The notes beneath the pieces were generated by a model that saw nothing but the letters and a program-made list of their open reading frames with translations, was not told the DNA's origin and ran no database searches. A program made the translations under genes and the position numbers. 64,000 nt of DNA from Nisaea nitritireducens (lineage in GTDB: Bacteria; Pseudomonadota; Alphaproteobacteria; Thalassobaculales; Thalassobaculaceae), in the NCBI RefSeq assembly GCF_014904795.1, contig NZ_JACZFS010000014.1:88533-152532 (forward strand). The letters run 5' to 3'. Positions 18,284-27,753 of this stretch are shown here, piece after piece; position 1 is the first letter of the stretch; the number at the start of each line of letters is the position of its first letter.

Positions 18284-19494
18284 ACCAGCATTACCGCCGA
18301 CTTGGACGGCACATATCCGACCCGGTCCGGGCGCAGAACAGAAAAGCAATTGTCGACTGCCTCCGGCGGCACCAGGCCGCGGCGCGGATCGAGATTGCAA
18401 AGCATGTCGGCATCAGCCCCGCGACGGTCACGGTTATCACCTCGGAATTGATCGAGGATGGTGTGATCCGCGAGGAAATAAGCTCGACGGACAGAAACGG
18501 GTCGTCACGCGGCCGCCCCCGCACACGACTGGAGTTGAACCCGGAAGCCGGCTTCGCCATCGGCATCAAGATATCGATGCACCAGGCCTCCATCTCTCTG
18601 ACGAACCTCTCGGGAGAAATTCTGGGGGCAAAGATCGTTCCCATGCGCGCAAACCGCGACTCGCCGGAACGCATCGCCGAGGTCTGCATGACCCAGATAC
18701 AAGAAGTGATCGGCGATGCAGGGATCGATCCGGAGCTGGTTCTTGGTGTCGGAATTGGCGTTCCTGGATATGTGGAATATCCATCCGGAATTGTCAGATG
18801 GGCGCCGGTCTTCTCTCGACCAGACGTTCCGTTCCGCGAGATCGTCGAGCAGAAAACCGGATTTCGAACCTTTATCGACAATGACGCCAATATGACGGCC
18901 CTCGCCGAGAAATGGTTCGGGGTCGGGCGGCAATTCCCGACCTTCCTCGTCGTCACAGTCGAGCACGGCATCGGCATGGGGCTGGTTGTCGACGAAAAGC
19001 TCTATCGCGGTGCCCGCGGCTTCGGGGCTGAGTTCGGACACACGAAGATCGTCGTTGGCGGCGCCCTATGCCGCTGCGGCCAGCGCGGGTGTGTCGAAGC
19101 CTATGCCTCAGACTACGCCATAGCACGTGAAGCGAACGTCTTGGGGTCAACAACCGACATCGACGATCCGTTCGCCTTGCAGGACCGGATGGAGCATCTC
19201 ATCAAGCTGTCCGATGAAGGCTCGCCAGCAGTGACGTCGATCTTCAAACGCGCGGGAACCATGCTCGGCACCGGCATCGCCAATCTCGTCGACGTTCTGG
19301 ACCCTCCGGTTGTTGTGCTTTCGGGCGCCCGATCCCGGTCCGCAAAGGCGTTTTTCTCGGCACTCACCGGCGCGATGGAGACGAACACCTTGCTCGGAGC
19401 CCAGACCAAGGTCGACCTTCGGGTCGATCCCGGCGGTGACGAAGTCTGGGCGCATGGCGCCGCCGCGCTGGTGCTGGAAGAAACCCTTATCTGA
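18280..19494 (+). CDS. ROK-family transcriptional regulator (XylR/NagC-like)
   Basis: A 404-residue repressor-type protein. The N-terminal winged helix has [20 protein letters not shown]. The ROK kinase-like domain contains a glycine-rich turn [14 protein letters not shown], the [20 protein letters not shown] segment and a zinc-binding Cys cluster (CRCGQRGC) near residue 265. It starts inside the ATPase stop (4-bp overlap), so it is produced with the transporter and probably autoregulates the operon in response to the imported sugar. AT-rich palindromes upstream of xylF are candidate sites. Confidence 0.92.
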   Translation: MNQHYRRLGRHISDPVRAQNRKAIVDCLRRHQAAARIEIAKHVGISPATVTVITSELIEDGVIREEISSTDRNGSSRGRPRTRLELNPEAGFAIGIKISMHQASISLTNLSGEILGAKIVPMRANRDSPERIAEVCMTQIQEVIGDAGIDPELVLGVGIGVPGYVEYPSGIVRWAPVFSRPDVPFREIVEQKTGFRTFIDNDANMTALAEKWFGVGRQFPTFLVVTVEHGIGMGLVVDEKLYRGARGFGAEFGHTKIVVGGALCRCGQRGCVEAYASDYAIAREANVLGSTTDIDDPFALQDRMEHLIKLSDEGSPAVTSIFKRAGTMLGTGIANLVDVLDPPVVVLSGARSRSAKAFFSALTGAMETNTLLGAQTKVDLRVDPGGDEVWAHGAAALVLEETLI

Positions 19495-19507
19495 GAGCAG
19501 CCGCAGA

Positions 19508-20386
19508 TCAGGCGGACGCGAGCGCTTTCAGACGTACGGGGTCGAGCCCGTAGACCATATCGCGCAACTGATCGAGCAATGCCTGCCGGTCGTTCCCGAT
19601 GGAAAGCTCCGATGACCGGACCGGTGTGCCGATATGGGCCTGCACATTGTCGCCAATCCGGCGGGCCACCTCGTTCATCAAAAGCGCTTCGCGCAAAGCC
19701 TCGCTGAACCGGCTGACCAGATGAAACAGGAACCGATTCTGCCCCTCGAAGAAGATAGGAACGACGGTCGCATCCGTCTGGGCGATGAGCTTACCCGCAA
19801 AAAGCTTCCAGGGAGCGTCGGTCGCCCTGCCGAATAAATTCTCCGACGTCGACACCCGGCCCGCCGGAAAAATCACCAGCGCGCCGCCGTCATTCAGATG
19901 CGTCAGAGCCTTGCGCTTCGATTCGACATTGCTGCGGACAGCACTGGAGGCCCCGTCGAACTCGATCGGAATCAGATAGGGCCGCAACGGCTCTGCCCGC
20001 CCAAGGGCTGCATGCGCGAGCAGCTTGAAGTCCTTGCGGACGAGCGACGTGATATGCCCGACAGCAATTCCGTCAAGCACTCCAAACGGGTGGTTCGCAA
20101 CCACGATCAGAGGACCTTCAGCCGGGATCGCATTAAGGCGGCTCCGCTCGAAATTGACGGATAGCCTCAGATACTCGACGGCAGAGTGCCAGAAATTATC
20201 GGTGTCGTGATGTTTCCGGCAATAGTCGTCATACATCCGTTGCAGACGCGGCTGCCCGCTCAGCAACTCGACGAAACGGATGAGCACCTGCCGGGTCAAA
20301 GAGTCGTCTGGATTACAGTACGAAACGACCGGCGTCCGTTTTTCGAACTCCTGCCGGATCCAGTTTACCCCAGATTTTCCGACCAT
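19508..20386 (-). CDS. Lysophospholipid acyltransferase-family protein (PlsC-like)
   Basis: About 292 residues. It has the acyltransferase motif I NHPFGVLD (H-x4-D), a second block around IPIEFDG, motif III-like FPAGRVS near residue 185 and a PIFFEGQNRF block. These define the glycerolipid acyltransferase fold used to acylate lysophosphatidic acid, lyso-ornithine lipid or similar acceptors at the inner membrane. The longest frame begins with TTG at 20440, whereas ATG at 20386 (MVGKSGVNW) has a purine-rich AAGGCG upstream and is preferred. It converges with the ROK gene, 13 bp apart, and has no operon partner. Confidence 0.8.
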   Translation of the reverse strand: MVGKSGVNWIRQEFEKRTPVVSYCNPDDSLTRQVLIRFVELLSGQPRLQRMYDDYCRKHHDTDNFWHSAVEYLRLSVNFERSRLNAIPAEGPLIVVANHPFGVLDGIAVGHITSLVRKDFKLLAHAALGRAEPLRPYLIPIEFDGASSAVRSNVESKRKALTHLNDGGALVIFPAGRVSTSENLFGRATDAPWKLFAGKLIAQTDATVVPIFFEGQNRFLFHLVSRFSEALREALLMNEVARRIGDNVQAHIGTPVRSSELSIGNDRQALLDQLRDMVYGLDPVRLKALASA

Positions 20387-20581
20387 TTTTACACCGCGCC
20401 TTTTGCTCAAAAGATGGAGGCTAGCGGCCAGGAATGACAACTTGATGACCGATTAATTGCAGTCTTTCAGTCATGTTCTTTCAGGAACCGGATGAGCAGG
20501 CATACCGGCAGTTTTATTTATGATTAACTGGCGCCGGCGCCCCTGATTTGGCATTGTTTTCATGATGATCATGCAGAATTC

Positions 20582-22720
20582 ATGATGCCGCTTTATGCGC
20601 CGGGTAGCGGGTCAGAAGCACTGTCCTGGATGATTGAACCAGATGATGCACTCTTGGGAAACATGGTCGACGCTCCCTCCCATTTAACGGAACATTCCAC
20701 GCCAATCGGCAGTGCATCGGCCACTCCGACAGCAGGCCCGCCGTCAGCTCTGATCAAAGTCAGCCTTCTCGGCGGTTTTCTGATCGAGGCACCTAACGGA
20801 ACAGTCGGTTTGCCCAGCCGAAAGGCACAGGCAATTCTCGCCTATCTCATGCTGCTGCCGTCACAAAAAGCGACCAGAGAGAGCATTGCAGGCCTCCTCT
20901 GGAGTGGGGCGACAGAAGACCTTGCGCGTGCATCTCTGAGACAGGCACTGCGGCGACTCAACCAGTATTTCGATGCCGTCGGCATCGTTGGAATTGACGC
21001 GACGCGGACCGAGGTCCGTCTCAATAAAAGGATGTTCGAAACCGACCTTTGGGCTGTTCTGGAAATTGACGCCGATGCGCCCATACACCCCATCTTGCTG
21101 CAACGCTCCGACATATCGGCCTCGCTGTTGCTCGGCTTCGACGACCTGGATGAGGCTTTTAACTCCTGGGTGCTGACGCAAAGGCAAAACCTGAATGATC
21201 GTCTGGTTGCCAACCTGGAGGTCCGCCTGGCCCAACCCTCCGGCAGTGCAGGCCGCGATGCAGCTCACGCGACCAAGAATGCTGCCCTTGCCCTCTCCAA
21301 CCTCGACCCAACCCATGAAGGCGCATGCCGGGAGCTGATGCTGCAGCATGTCCGCGCTGGAGATATCGGCTCCGCCCTGAAGCGCTATAATCGCCTCTGG
21401 TCGCTGCTTGAAAACGACTATGACATGGAGCCGTCCGAAGAGACCAAGGCGCTCGTCGCCCTGATCAAGAGCGGCGCTGACGAGGCTGATGCAAAACCGG
21501 ATGCCGGATCTTCGAGGCCCGACCCGTCCGGAACTCCCCGTCTGGTTGTCGAATCATTCAGTTACGCGGGCGTGCCAGACCCGCTGAAATTCATGGCCCG
21601 CGCTTTCCGTCATCAATTCATGTCCAGCCTGCTCAAATTCAGGGAATGGCTGGTGGTCGATGGCGAACGCGCCGAGCGCCAGCGAATCATGCTTCCGTCT
21701 AACCCGGTCTTCAGGATTTCGGGCGATACATACGTTAAAGACACGATCCTCTATGTCGTGGTTTCGGTTCGTGACTCCAGCAATGACACCATCCTCTGGA
21801 GCGAAGAGAACCCGGCAAGTCTGGATACCTGGCCGCGAACGCTCCGGCAGCTCGTGCAGAAGCTCGCCATAGCAATCAATACCCATGTCGCGAGCAACCG
21901 GCAGTCCGCCAAACGCGAAGAGCCGAGCCAGTCTCCCCCCGTCTACGACAGATGGATGCAAGGCCGCCGACTGCTTCATCTCTGGACCCCGACCGGATGG
22001 GCCGAGGCCGAGGAAATCTTCACATCAGTGCGTAAGGACCAGCCCGACTTCGCGCCAGGCCATTCCAGCCTTTCATTCTGCGCCAGCCTCAAGCGGTTCG
22101 TATATCCGGGGTTCCGGGACGAACCCGGCCTTTCACTTTCGGCCATCGAGCATGCAAAACGCTCGATAGAGCTCGGTCCAAGGGACACAAAAGGCTACCA
22201 AGCCTCCGGCTGGGCTCACATTCTGGTCGGGGAATTCGAACGGGCCGCGCTCTGCTTCGGTATCGCCGAAACCCTGAATGAAAACGACATCGGAGTCGCC
22301 GTCTCCTCCGCCCTGGGTCTGGCCTATTGCGGAGAATCCGAAGAGGCTTTGCGGCGGCTGGATCACCTGCAGGAAGCCGACTTCGACTACCAGTCTCTGC
22401 ACTGGTCCATTGAAGCCGCCTGCCGTTTCATTTGCCGGGATTATCCGGGAACGCTCTGGGCAGCGGCGAAAGCGAACGAAGGCGCATTCTACCCACAGGC
22501 CTGGTCAGCGGTGGCCTTTGCCCAACTCGGGAACGACCGCTCAGCTGAGCGCGAAGCCCGGAAGTTCCTCGCCACGGCTCGTGAGAACTGGACCGGCGAG
22601 ATGCCCCCTCTACCCGGCGATATTTCCCGCTGGTTCCTCTCGGTTCAGCCCTTTCGCAATCCGGCAGACTATTTCCATATGAAACACTCCCTGGAACGCG
22701 CCGGCCTCACGACCCGCTGA
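20582..22720 (+). CDS. BTAD-domain transcriptional regulator with TolB-like and TPR regions
   Basis: 712 residues. A SARP/OmpR-like winged helix (~60-130: LLGGFLIEAPNGTVGLPSRK, with REQIA-type helix RESIAGLLW) precedes a bacterial transcriptional activation domain (~140-300, containing FETDLWAVLEID and ALKRYNRLWSLLENDYDMEP). Next comes a TolB/FlgO-like segment (~320-445, RLVVESFSYAG and ILYVVVSVRDSSNDTILWSE), and then tandem tetratricopeptide helices to the C-terminus (~455-700). There is no nucleotide-cyclase or ATPase domain. Such proteins activate transcription in response to unknown cues. Two adjacent ATGs begin the frame. It stands alone, converging with the amino acid ABC operon 28 bp away, and its target is unknown. 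Confidence 0.85.
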   Translation: MMPLYAPGSGSEALSWMIEPDDALLGNMVDAPSHLTEHSTPIGSASATPTAGPPSALIKVSLLGGFLIEAPNGTVGLPSRKAQAILAYLMLLPSQKATRESIAGLLWSGATEDLARASLRQALRRLNQYFDAVGIVGIDATRTEVRLNKRMFETDLWAVLEIDADAPIHPILLQRSDISASLLLGFDDLDEAFNSWVLTQRQNLNDRLVANLEVRLAQPSGSAGRDAAHATKNAALALSNLDPTHEGACRELMLQHVRAGDIGSALKRYNRLWSLLENDYDMEPSEETKALVALIKSGADEADAKPDAGSSRPDPSGTPRLVVESFSYAGVPDPLKFMARAFRHQFMSSLLKFREWLVVDGERAERQRIMLPSNPVFRISGDTYVKDTILYVVVSVRDSSNDTILWSEENPASLDTWPRTLRQLVQKLAIAINTHVASNRQSAKREEPSQSPPVYDRWMQGRRLLHLWTPTGWAEAEEIFTSVRKDQPDFAPGHSSLSFCASLKRFVYPGFRDEPGLSLSAIEHAKRSIELGPRDTKGYQASGWAHILVGEFERAALCFGIAETLNENDIGVAVSSALGLAYCGESEEALRRLDHLQEADFDYQSLHWSIEAACRFICRDYPGTLWAAAKANEGAFYPQAWSAVAFAQLGNDRSAEREARKFLATARENWTGEMPPLPGDISRWFLSVQPFRNPADYFHMKHSLERAGLTTR

Positions 22721-22748
22721 GAAAACGCTCCAGGAATAACCCCAGGTC

Positions 22749-23414
22749 TTATTGGCCGACCCGATGCTCCATCCGGCTGAGGATGCGGACCACGGGCCAA
22801 AGGAGTACCAGATACATCGCAGCCGCCATAACGAGCGGGGAGGAATTGTAGGTCAGGGACCGTGCCATATCGGCTGAATACAACAACTCCTGAAACGATA
22901 CGACACTGGCAATCGATGTCAGTTTCACAACCTCGATGCTGTTGCTGAGCAGATCCGGAAGCACGTTACGGGTTGCCTGCGGCAACACCACGTAAGCCAT
23001 GGTCTGCAGCCGACCCAGCCCGGTTGACCGCGCCGCCTCCGTTTGCCCGGCTCCAATGCTCTCGATACCCGCGCGGAAGATCTCCGCGAAATAGGCTGAG
23101 TTATTCAGCAGGAAGGCAATGCACACTGCCGCAAAAGGCGAGATATCCAAGCCGGCGAAGGGTAGCCCCGCATAGACAAAGATCAGCAGCACGAGCGGCG
23201 GAACCGCGCGAAACAGATCGATGAACGCGATGACGGCATATCGCAGCACGCGTCTTCGGGTGCGGGCAGCAAGGGCGACGATCAGTCCCCCAAGCAAACC
23301 GAGCGGTATCACCGCCGCACAGAGCAAAAGCGTCTGGCCAGCGCCGCGCAGCAACAACGGAAAAGCTTCTGCCATGATCTCGAAATTGAAGAAATTGTAG
23401 ATCAGCATTTCCAT
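22749..23414 (-). CDS. Polar amino acid ABC transporter permease (second)
   Basis: About 221 residues with a HisM/GlnP-type fold: an N-terminal FPLLLRGAGQTLLLCAAVIPLG region, the EFRAG-like loop [22 protein letters not shown] (EAA motif) and a C-terminal IEVVKLTSIASVVSFQELLY. The frame is open further upstream, but ATG at 23414 (MEMLIYNFFNFE) gives the family N-terminus and leaves only one base after the previous stop. It is the last gene of the operon SBP-ATPase-permease-permease. It probably pairs with the other permease as a heterodimer. Confidence 0.9.
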   Translation of the reverse strand: MEMLIYNFFNFEIMAEAFPLLLRGAGQTLLLCAAVIPLGLLGGLIVALAARTRRRVLRYAVIAFIDLFRAVPPLVLLIFVYAGLPFAGLDISPFAAVCIAFLLNNSAYFAEIFRAGIESIGAGQTEAARSTGLGRLQTMAYVVLPQATRNVLPDLLSNSIEVVKLTSIASVVSFQELLYSADMARSLTYNSSPLVMAAAMYLVLLWPVVRILSRMEHRVGQ

Positions 23415-23415
23415 G

Positions 23416-24117
23416 TCAGGCACGCCTCCACTGGAACCGTGTCTCAATCCAGCGGCCGACAATGACGACCGGAATGAAAAGCAGAATATAGGCAATCGCC
23501 CCCATCATCAGCGGGGTCGCGCTGCCGGAGAAGGATTGCGCCGTCGATGCCTCGTTCAGGATCTCGCCGACCCCTATCACGGTGCCGAGCGCCGTATTCT
23601 TGGTGATGGCAATCGTCCGATTGGTGAGTGGTGCGACCGTCATGCGAATGGCCTGGGGTACCACCACATAGATCAGGCACTGATTGAACCCGAGCCCGGT
23701 CGACCGGGCAGCTTCCCATTGTCCCTTGCGGACAGAGAGGATTCCGGCCCAGAAGATCTCTTCGGCAAAGGCCGCGAGCACCAGCGTGAGCACGAGCCAG
23801 AGGACAAAGAAGCCGGAGAGTGTCAGACCGACCGTCGGCAAGCCGAAATAGAGCAGCAGAATGATGACGAGCGGTGGCAGCGACCGCAGCAGGTCGACCA
23901 GCCCCACGATGATCAGGGAGAGCGCTCTTATCCGGTATGCCCGTACAATCGCCAGCAACATGCCGAGCGCGAGCCCGCATATCACCACAAGCACCGCTAT
24001 CTCGCAGGTGACGATCACGCCCTTCCCGATAGCGCCGGCATACTGATCGATCAGGTCAGGCCGGAAAAAGGTTTCAATAAAGTGGGCCCAAGTGCCCGCT
24101 TCCGGCGCCGTACTCAT
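23416..24117 (-). CDS. Polar amino acid ABC transporter permease (first)
   Basis: A 233-residue integral membrane subunit with an N-terminal [22 protein letters not shown] segment, an EAA loop ([21 protein letters not shown]) and [20 protein letters not shown] near the C-terminus. Its ATG overlaps the stop of the ATPase gene (ATGA), indicating translational coupling. It partners the second permease and the GlnQ-like ATPase. The substrate is probably one or more polar or acidic amino acids, as judged from the family. Confidence 0.92.
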   Translation of the reverse strand: MSTAPEAGTWAHFIETFFRPDLIDQYAGAIGKGVIVTCEIAVLVVICGLALGMLLAIVRAYRIRALSLIIVGLVDLLRSLPPLVIILLLYFGLPTVGLTLSGFFVLWLVLTLVLAAFAEEIFWAGILSVRKGQWEAARSTGLGFNQCLIYVVVPQAIRMTVAPLTNRTIAITKNTALGTVIGVGEILNEASTAQSFSGSATPLMMGAIAYILLFIPVVIVGRWIETRFQWRRA

Positions 24118-24848
24118 TGACCGATCTCTTGCATGAATTCACGGGTTCGGGCGTGTTCAGGGGCACCAAAGATCTTGTCCGGTGTCCCTTCTTCCAGAAT
24201 TTCCCCATCGGCCATGAAGATCACACGGTCGGCGGCCGCGCGGGCAAAACGCATCTCGTGACTGACGACGACCATCGTCATACCCGCTTCACGAAGCTGT
24301 TGCATGACCTGCAACACACTGCCGACCAATTCGGGGTCGAGCGCACTCGTGGGCTCGTCGAACAACATGACGGAGGGCTCAAGCGCCAAAGCACGGGCGA
24401 TGGCCACCCGTTGTTGCTGACCACCTGACAGCGCGCCCGGATGAGAGTCGGCCTTGTCGCCCAGACCGACCCTGTCCAGCATGGCCTCGGCGATTTCGTT
24501 CGCTTCGGCCCGGGACTTGCCGAGCACCTTGCGCAGCGCCAGCGTGACATTGTCCCGCGCCGTCAGATGCGGATAGAGATTGAACTGCTGAAACACCATG
24601 CCGAGGCGCCGCCGCATCAGGTTGATGTCGACGGAACGGTTCATCAGATCCACGCCTTCGAACATGACGGAACCGTCTGTCGGCTCCTCAAGCCGGTTGA
24701 AGCATCTGAGCATGGTGCTCTTGCCGGACCCGGACGGTCCGATAACGAAAACGAGCTCTCCGGCATTCAGGGTGAAATCAACGCCTTTCAAAGCGTCGAA
24801 ATCGCCAAATGACTTCCAGAGGCCGCGGGCCTCAAGGATGGCTGCCAT
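24114..24848 (-). CDS. Polar amino acid ABC transporter ATPase (GlnQ/HisP type)
   Basis: 244 residues with all ATPase motifs: Walker [11 protein letters not shown]-loop [20 protein letters not shown], signature LSGGQQQR, Walker [18 protein letters not shown] and H-loop [10 protein letters not shown]. The FNLYPHLTA stretch and the C-terminal [20 protein letters not shown] are diagnostic of the amino acid (PAAT) group. It is separated from the upstream binding-protein gene by 95 bp containing a hairpin, and overlaps the first permease gene by 4 bp. Confidence 0.95.
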   Translation of the reverse strand: MAAILEARGLWKSFGDFDALKGVDFTLNAGELVFVIGPSGSGKSTMLRCFNRLEEPTDGSVMFEGVDLMNRSVDINLMRRRLGMVFQQFNLYPHLTARDNVTLALRKVLGKSRAEANEIAEAMLDRVGLGDKADSHPGALSGGQQQRVAIARALALEPSVMLFDEPTSALDPELVGSVLQVMQQLREAGMTMVVVSHEMRFARAAADRVIFMADGEILEEGTPDKIFGAPEHARTREFMQEIGQ

Positions 24849-24879
24849 GGCTTGGGGCTTTCTTTAACGCTGCAGGGAG

Positions 24880-24914
24880 GAATGGCGGCGAGTCATGAAA
24901 CGCCGCCGCCATTC
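24880..24914 (-). repeat. Intercistronic hairpin between amino acid SBP and ATPase genes
   Basis: GAATGGCGGCG (24880-24890) and CGCCGCCATTC (24904-24914) form a perfect 11-bp stem in the 95-bp spacer. There is no T-run on the minus strand, so mRNA 3'-end protection or partial attenuation is more likely than full termination. Confidence 0.7.
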
Positions 24915-24943
24915 GAGAGGTAGGTCGATTAGCTACAGGCCAA

Positions 24944-25780
24944 TCAGCTACAGGACGGGGTATGTTCCGTCGGATCGTAGCCTTCGAAACCAGGCTCACC
25001 ATATCCCGGCTGAACGGTGATCGCCGCGGAACCCGCCGCCGGTGTCACACCGAACCATTTCTCGCTCAGCTTCGTCATGGTGCCGTCGAGCTTCATGCAT
25101 TCGATGGCGGCATCAACCATGTTCCGAAGCTCTCCACTGGCTTTCGGGAACGGTACGGAGAACACCTTGCCGGTGGAGTGCAGATAAGACAAAGCGATCA
25201 TCGGGTTCTTCTTCACCGCCCAGGCCGACGCCGTGTTGCCGGCGACATTTGCAAAGGCACGGCCGGAAATCACCGCCTGGATCGCGTCCGTGTTGGTACC
25301 GTAGGATTCGACTTTCCAGCCAACTTCGCTCTCAAGCTCCCGCGCCCAGCGGTCGTAGACCGCGCCTTTGTTGACTGCGATGACCTTGCCTTTGAACTGC
25401 TTGAGATCGGTGATCTCTTCCGCGCCCTTCTTCACGACGAACTGGAAGTCCGTGTTCAGATATCCTTCGCTGAACAGCATGCTCTTGGAGCGCTCTTCGG
25501 TCAGCGTGGTCGGCGCCACCAGAAAATCATAGGTGCCGGCCTGCATGCCCGGCAACAGTCCGGACCATTGCGCCGCGGTGATGTCCATCTCGGCACCCAA
25601 GCGCTTCCCCAGTTCATTGGCGAAATCGACATTGAAGCCTTCTACGCCGCCAGAGAGTTTCGGCATGGCGTGCGGGGCGAAAGTTCCGTCCAGCCCGACC
25701 TTGTAGGTCTTCGCTTCCACGGCTCCGGTAAATGCCATAGCGGCAACCGCACCGATGGTAGCAATTTTCATGAAATTCAT
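24944..25780 (-). CDS. Polar amino acid ABC transporter substrate-binding protein
   Basis: 278 residues with a signal peptide (MKIATIGAVAAMAFTGAVEA) and a type II periplasmic binding fold: YKVGLDGTFAPHA at the mature N-terminus, GFNVDFANELGKRLGAEMDI, a ligand-region TLTEERSKSMLFSEGY and a hinge AVNKGAVYDRW. The frame continues upstream, but ATG at 25780 is preceded by AGGAGG at 7 nt and begins the signal peptide. It is first in the operon. The C-terminus (YGEPGFEGYDPTEHTPSCS) is slightly extended. The exact amino acid ligand is not assignable. Confidence 0.93.
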   Translation of the reverse strand: MNFMKIATIGAVAAMAFTGAVEAKTYKVGLDGTFAPHAMPKLSGGVEGFNVDFANELGKRLGAEMDITAAQWSGLLPGMQAGTYDFLVAPTTLTEERSKSMLFSEGYLNTDFQFVVKKGAEEITDLKQFKGKVIAVNKGAVYDRWARELESEVGWKVESYGTNTDAIQAVISGRAFANVAGNTASAWAVKKNPMIALSYLHSTGKVFSVPFPKASGELRNMVDAAIECMKLDGTMTKLSEKWFGVTPAAGSAAITVQPGYGEPGFEGYDPTEHTPSCS

Positions 25781-26220
25781 AATCAGCCTCCTTGTTTTTG
25801 AGTCGCCTGCCCGCCGCTTTGTTTTCAATAGCGCCCATCCCCGCAGGCGCTATTTCGGCTGAGCTCCACGAACAGACCCGCAGGACGCGAACCCATCTCG
25901 CAGTAGCGAAGTGTTCAGAGAACAGAAGCTCCAAACGATTGATCAGGAAGTCTAGACCGAGATTTTGCAGTGCAACAATATGATTCTTTGAACGAAAGCC
26001 ACACCGGTGAATCCATAATGGTTCAATTGGTCTGGTGCCGTTTCCGCATGTTGCACCGAACAATTTCATGGGCTAATGGGAACCATGCCTTGTTCCGGCG
26101 AGGCTCCTTGTACCGGCCCTGCCCTCTACCCAAATGCGGCTATTGAGCCGTCCTGTCCTGAGACGGGCCAACATTCACTGAGCGAGCGCGCGGCTCGACG
26201 ACACGCCGCGGGAGGATCAA
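25781..26220. other. 440-bp divergent intergenic region without a credible gene
   Basis: This region holds the leader of the amino acid ABC operon (minus) and the upstream region of the aldehyde dehydrogenase gene (plus). It is AT-richer than the flanks. Short open frames in it lack ribosome sites and family resemblance. No RNA gene was recognised. A GGGAGGA ribosome site for the aldehyde dehydrogenase ends it. Confidence 0.5.
25827..25854 (-). promoter_or_regulatory. 5'-leader hairpin of the amino acid ABC operon
   Basis: AATAGCGCC (25827-25835) and GGCGCTATT (25846-25854) are a perfect 9-bp inverted repeat with a 10-nt loop, 47-74 nt before the SBP start. It could be an operator or an RNA leader element. 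It matches no riboswitch I recognise. Confidence 0.35.
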
Positions 26221-27672
26221 ATGGAACGCAAGACCGATTTCTTTATCGACGGAAAATGGGTAGCGCCGGCCAGCGCCAATGACTTCGAGGTCATCAACCC
26301 GGCCAACGAAACCCCTTTCGCGACGATTTCCCTCGGCAGCGAAGCCGATGTGAATAAGGCCGTCGCAGCAGCCAAGAGCGCCTTCACGACATGGAGCACC
26401 ACGCCCCACGACGTGCGCGTCGGCTATGTCGAGAAGCTGGCCGAGATCTATCAGGAGCGCATCGAGGAGATGGCCGCCGCAATCTCCAGCGAAATGGGCG
26501 CGCCGAAGAACATTGCCAGCAGCCAGCAGGCTGCAGCCGGTCTCGGCCATATCAAGGCCTTCATCCGGGCATTGAAGGCCTTCACCTTCGAGCATCCGCT
26601 GAACGAGAAGTTCCAGACCGAATACATCATGCACGAGCCGATCGGCGTCTGCGGTCTGATCACGCCGTGGAACTGGCCGATGAACCAGGTGACGCTGAAG
26701 GTCATCCCGGCCGTCGGCGTTGGCTGCACCGTGGTGCTGAAGCCCTCCGAAATTGCGCCGATGTCTTCCTTGCTCTTCGCCGAGTTCATGGAGCAGGCAG
26801 GCTTCCCCGCCGGTGTGTTCAATCTCGTCAACGGCGACGGCCCAACCGTCGGTGAAGCGATGAGCAAGCATCCCGACATCGACATGATGAGCTTCACCGG
26901 CTCGACCCGCGCCGGCATTGCCGTGACCAAGTCTTCGGCCGATACGGTCAAGCGCGTGTCGCTTGAACTCGGCGGCAAGGGCCCGAATCTGGTGTTCGCC
27001 GATACGGACGTTGCTAAAGCCGTCAAACGCGGTGTGCTGCACATGTTCAACAACAGCGGCCAGAGCTGCAACGCGCCGAGCCGGATGATTGTCGAAAAAT
27101 CCGTATATGGCGAAGCGGTCGAAGTCGCCAAGTCCGTGGCCGAGGCGCAGGAAGTCGGCGATCCGACCCAGGAAGGCCGTCAGATCGGCCCGGTGGTCTC
27201 GCAGGCCCAGTACGACAAGATCCAGGGCCTGATCGAATCCGGCATCAAAGAAGGCGCGACCCTCCTTGCCGGCGGTCTCGGCCGTCCCGATGGCCTCAAC
27301 CGCGGCTACTATGTGAAGCCGACCGTGTTTGCGGACGTAAAAGAAGACATGACCATTGCCCGGGAAGAAATCTTCGGCCCGGTGCTCTCGATCATGTCCT
27401 TCGAGGACGAGGCCGACGCGGTCCGGATTGCCAACGACACGCCATACGGCCTGACCTCCTACGTACAGACCGGTGACCCGGAACGGGCCAAGCGCCTCGC
27501 CCGTCAGCTCCGTGCCGGCATGGTCCAGATGAACGGTGCCGGCCGCGCGCCGGGTAGCCCGTTCGGCGGCTACAAGCAGTCCGGCAACGGCCGCGAAGGC
27601 GGCGAGTACGGTCTTATTGAATTTTTGGAAGTGAAAGCTGTTTCGGGTTGGCCCGCAGAAGCTGCCGAGTAG
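26221..27672 (+). CDS. NAD(P)-dependent aldehyde dehydrogenase
   Basis: A 483-residue ALDH-superfamily enzyme oxidising an aldehyde to a carboxylate. Visible are the cofactor region GLITPWNWPMNQVTLK, the loop SFTGSTRAGIAV, the general base Glu in LELGGKGPN, and the nucleophilic Cys in NNSGQSCNAPSR near residue 281. EEIFGPVLSIM and SPFGGYKQSGNGREGG follow near the C-terminus. All catalytic residues are present and the length is typical. It has its own terminator and no operon partner, so the substrate is unknown. It could serve the alcohol, amine or sugar oxidation enzymes elsewhere in the window. Confidence 0.93.
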   Translation: MERKTDFFIDGKWVAPASANDFEVINPANETPFATISLGSEADVNKAVAAAKSAFTTWSTTPHDVRVGYVEKLAEIYQERIEEMAAAISSEMGAPKNIASSQQAAAGLGHIKAFIRALKAFTFEHPLNEKFQTEYIMHEPIGVCGLITPWNWPMNQVTLKVIPAVGVGCTVVLKPSEIAPMSSLLFAEFMEQAGFPAGVFNLVNGDGPTVGEAMSKHPDIDMMSFTGSTRAGIAVTKSSADTVKRVSLELGGKGPNLVFADTDVAKAVKRGVLHMFNNSGQSCNAPSRMIVEKSVYGEAVEVAKSVAEAQEVGDPTQEGRQIGPVVSQAQYDKIQGLIESGIKEGATLLAGGLGRPDGLNRGYYVKPTVFADVKEDMTIAREEIFGPVLSIMSFEDEADAVRIANDTPYGLTSYVQTGDPERAKRLARQLRAGMVQMNGAGRAPGSPFGGYKQSGNGREGGEYGLIEFLEVKAVSGWPAEAAE

Positions 27673-27694
27673 ATTTCCAAACATCCAAAAAGAG

Positions 27695-27726
27695 CGGCCG
27701 CATCGGGATGATGCGGCCGGTTTTTT
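27695..27726. terminator. Rho-independent terminator between convergent genes
   Basis: CGGCCGCATC (27695-27704) pairs with GATGCGGCCG (27710-27719), followed by GTTTTTT on the plus strand. It terminates the aldehyde dehydrogenase transcript and may also stop the converging sulfotransferase transcript. Confidence 0.88.
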
Positions 27727-27753
27727 ATCTGTATAGAACCGGTCGATCGTTCG

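Noticed and set aside
26140..27684. A 514-codon minus-strand open frame covering the aldehyde dehydrogenase gene
   Set aside because: It is the antisense shadow of a gene with all catalytic motifs intact; its translation is low-complexity His/Gly/Arg-rich, typical of antisense frames in GC-rich DNA.
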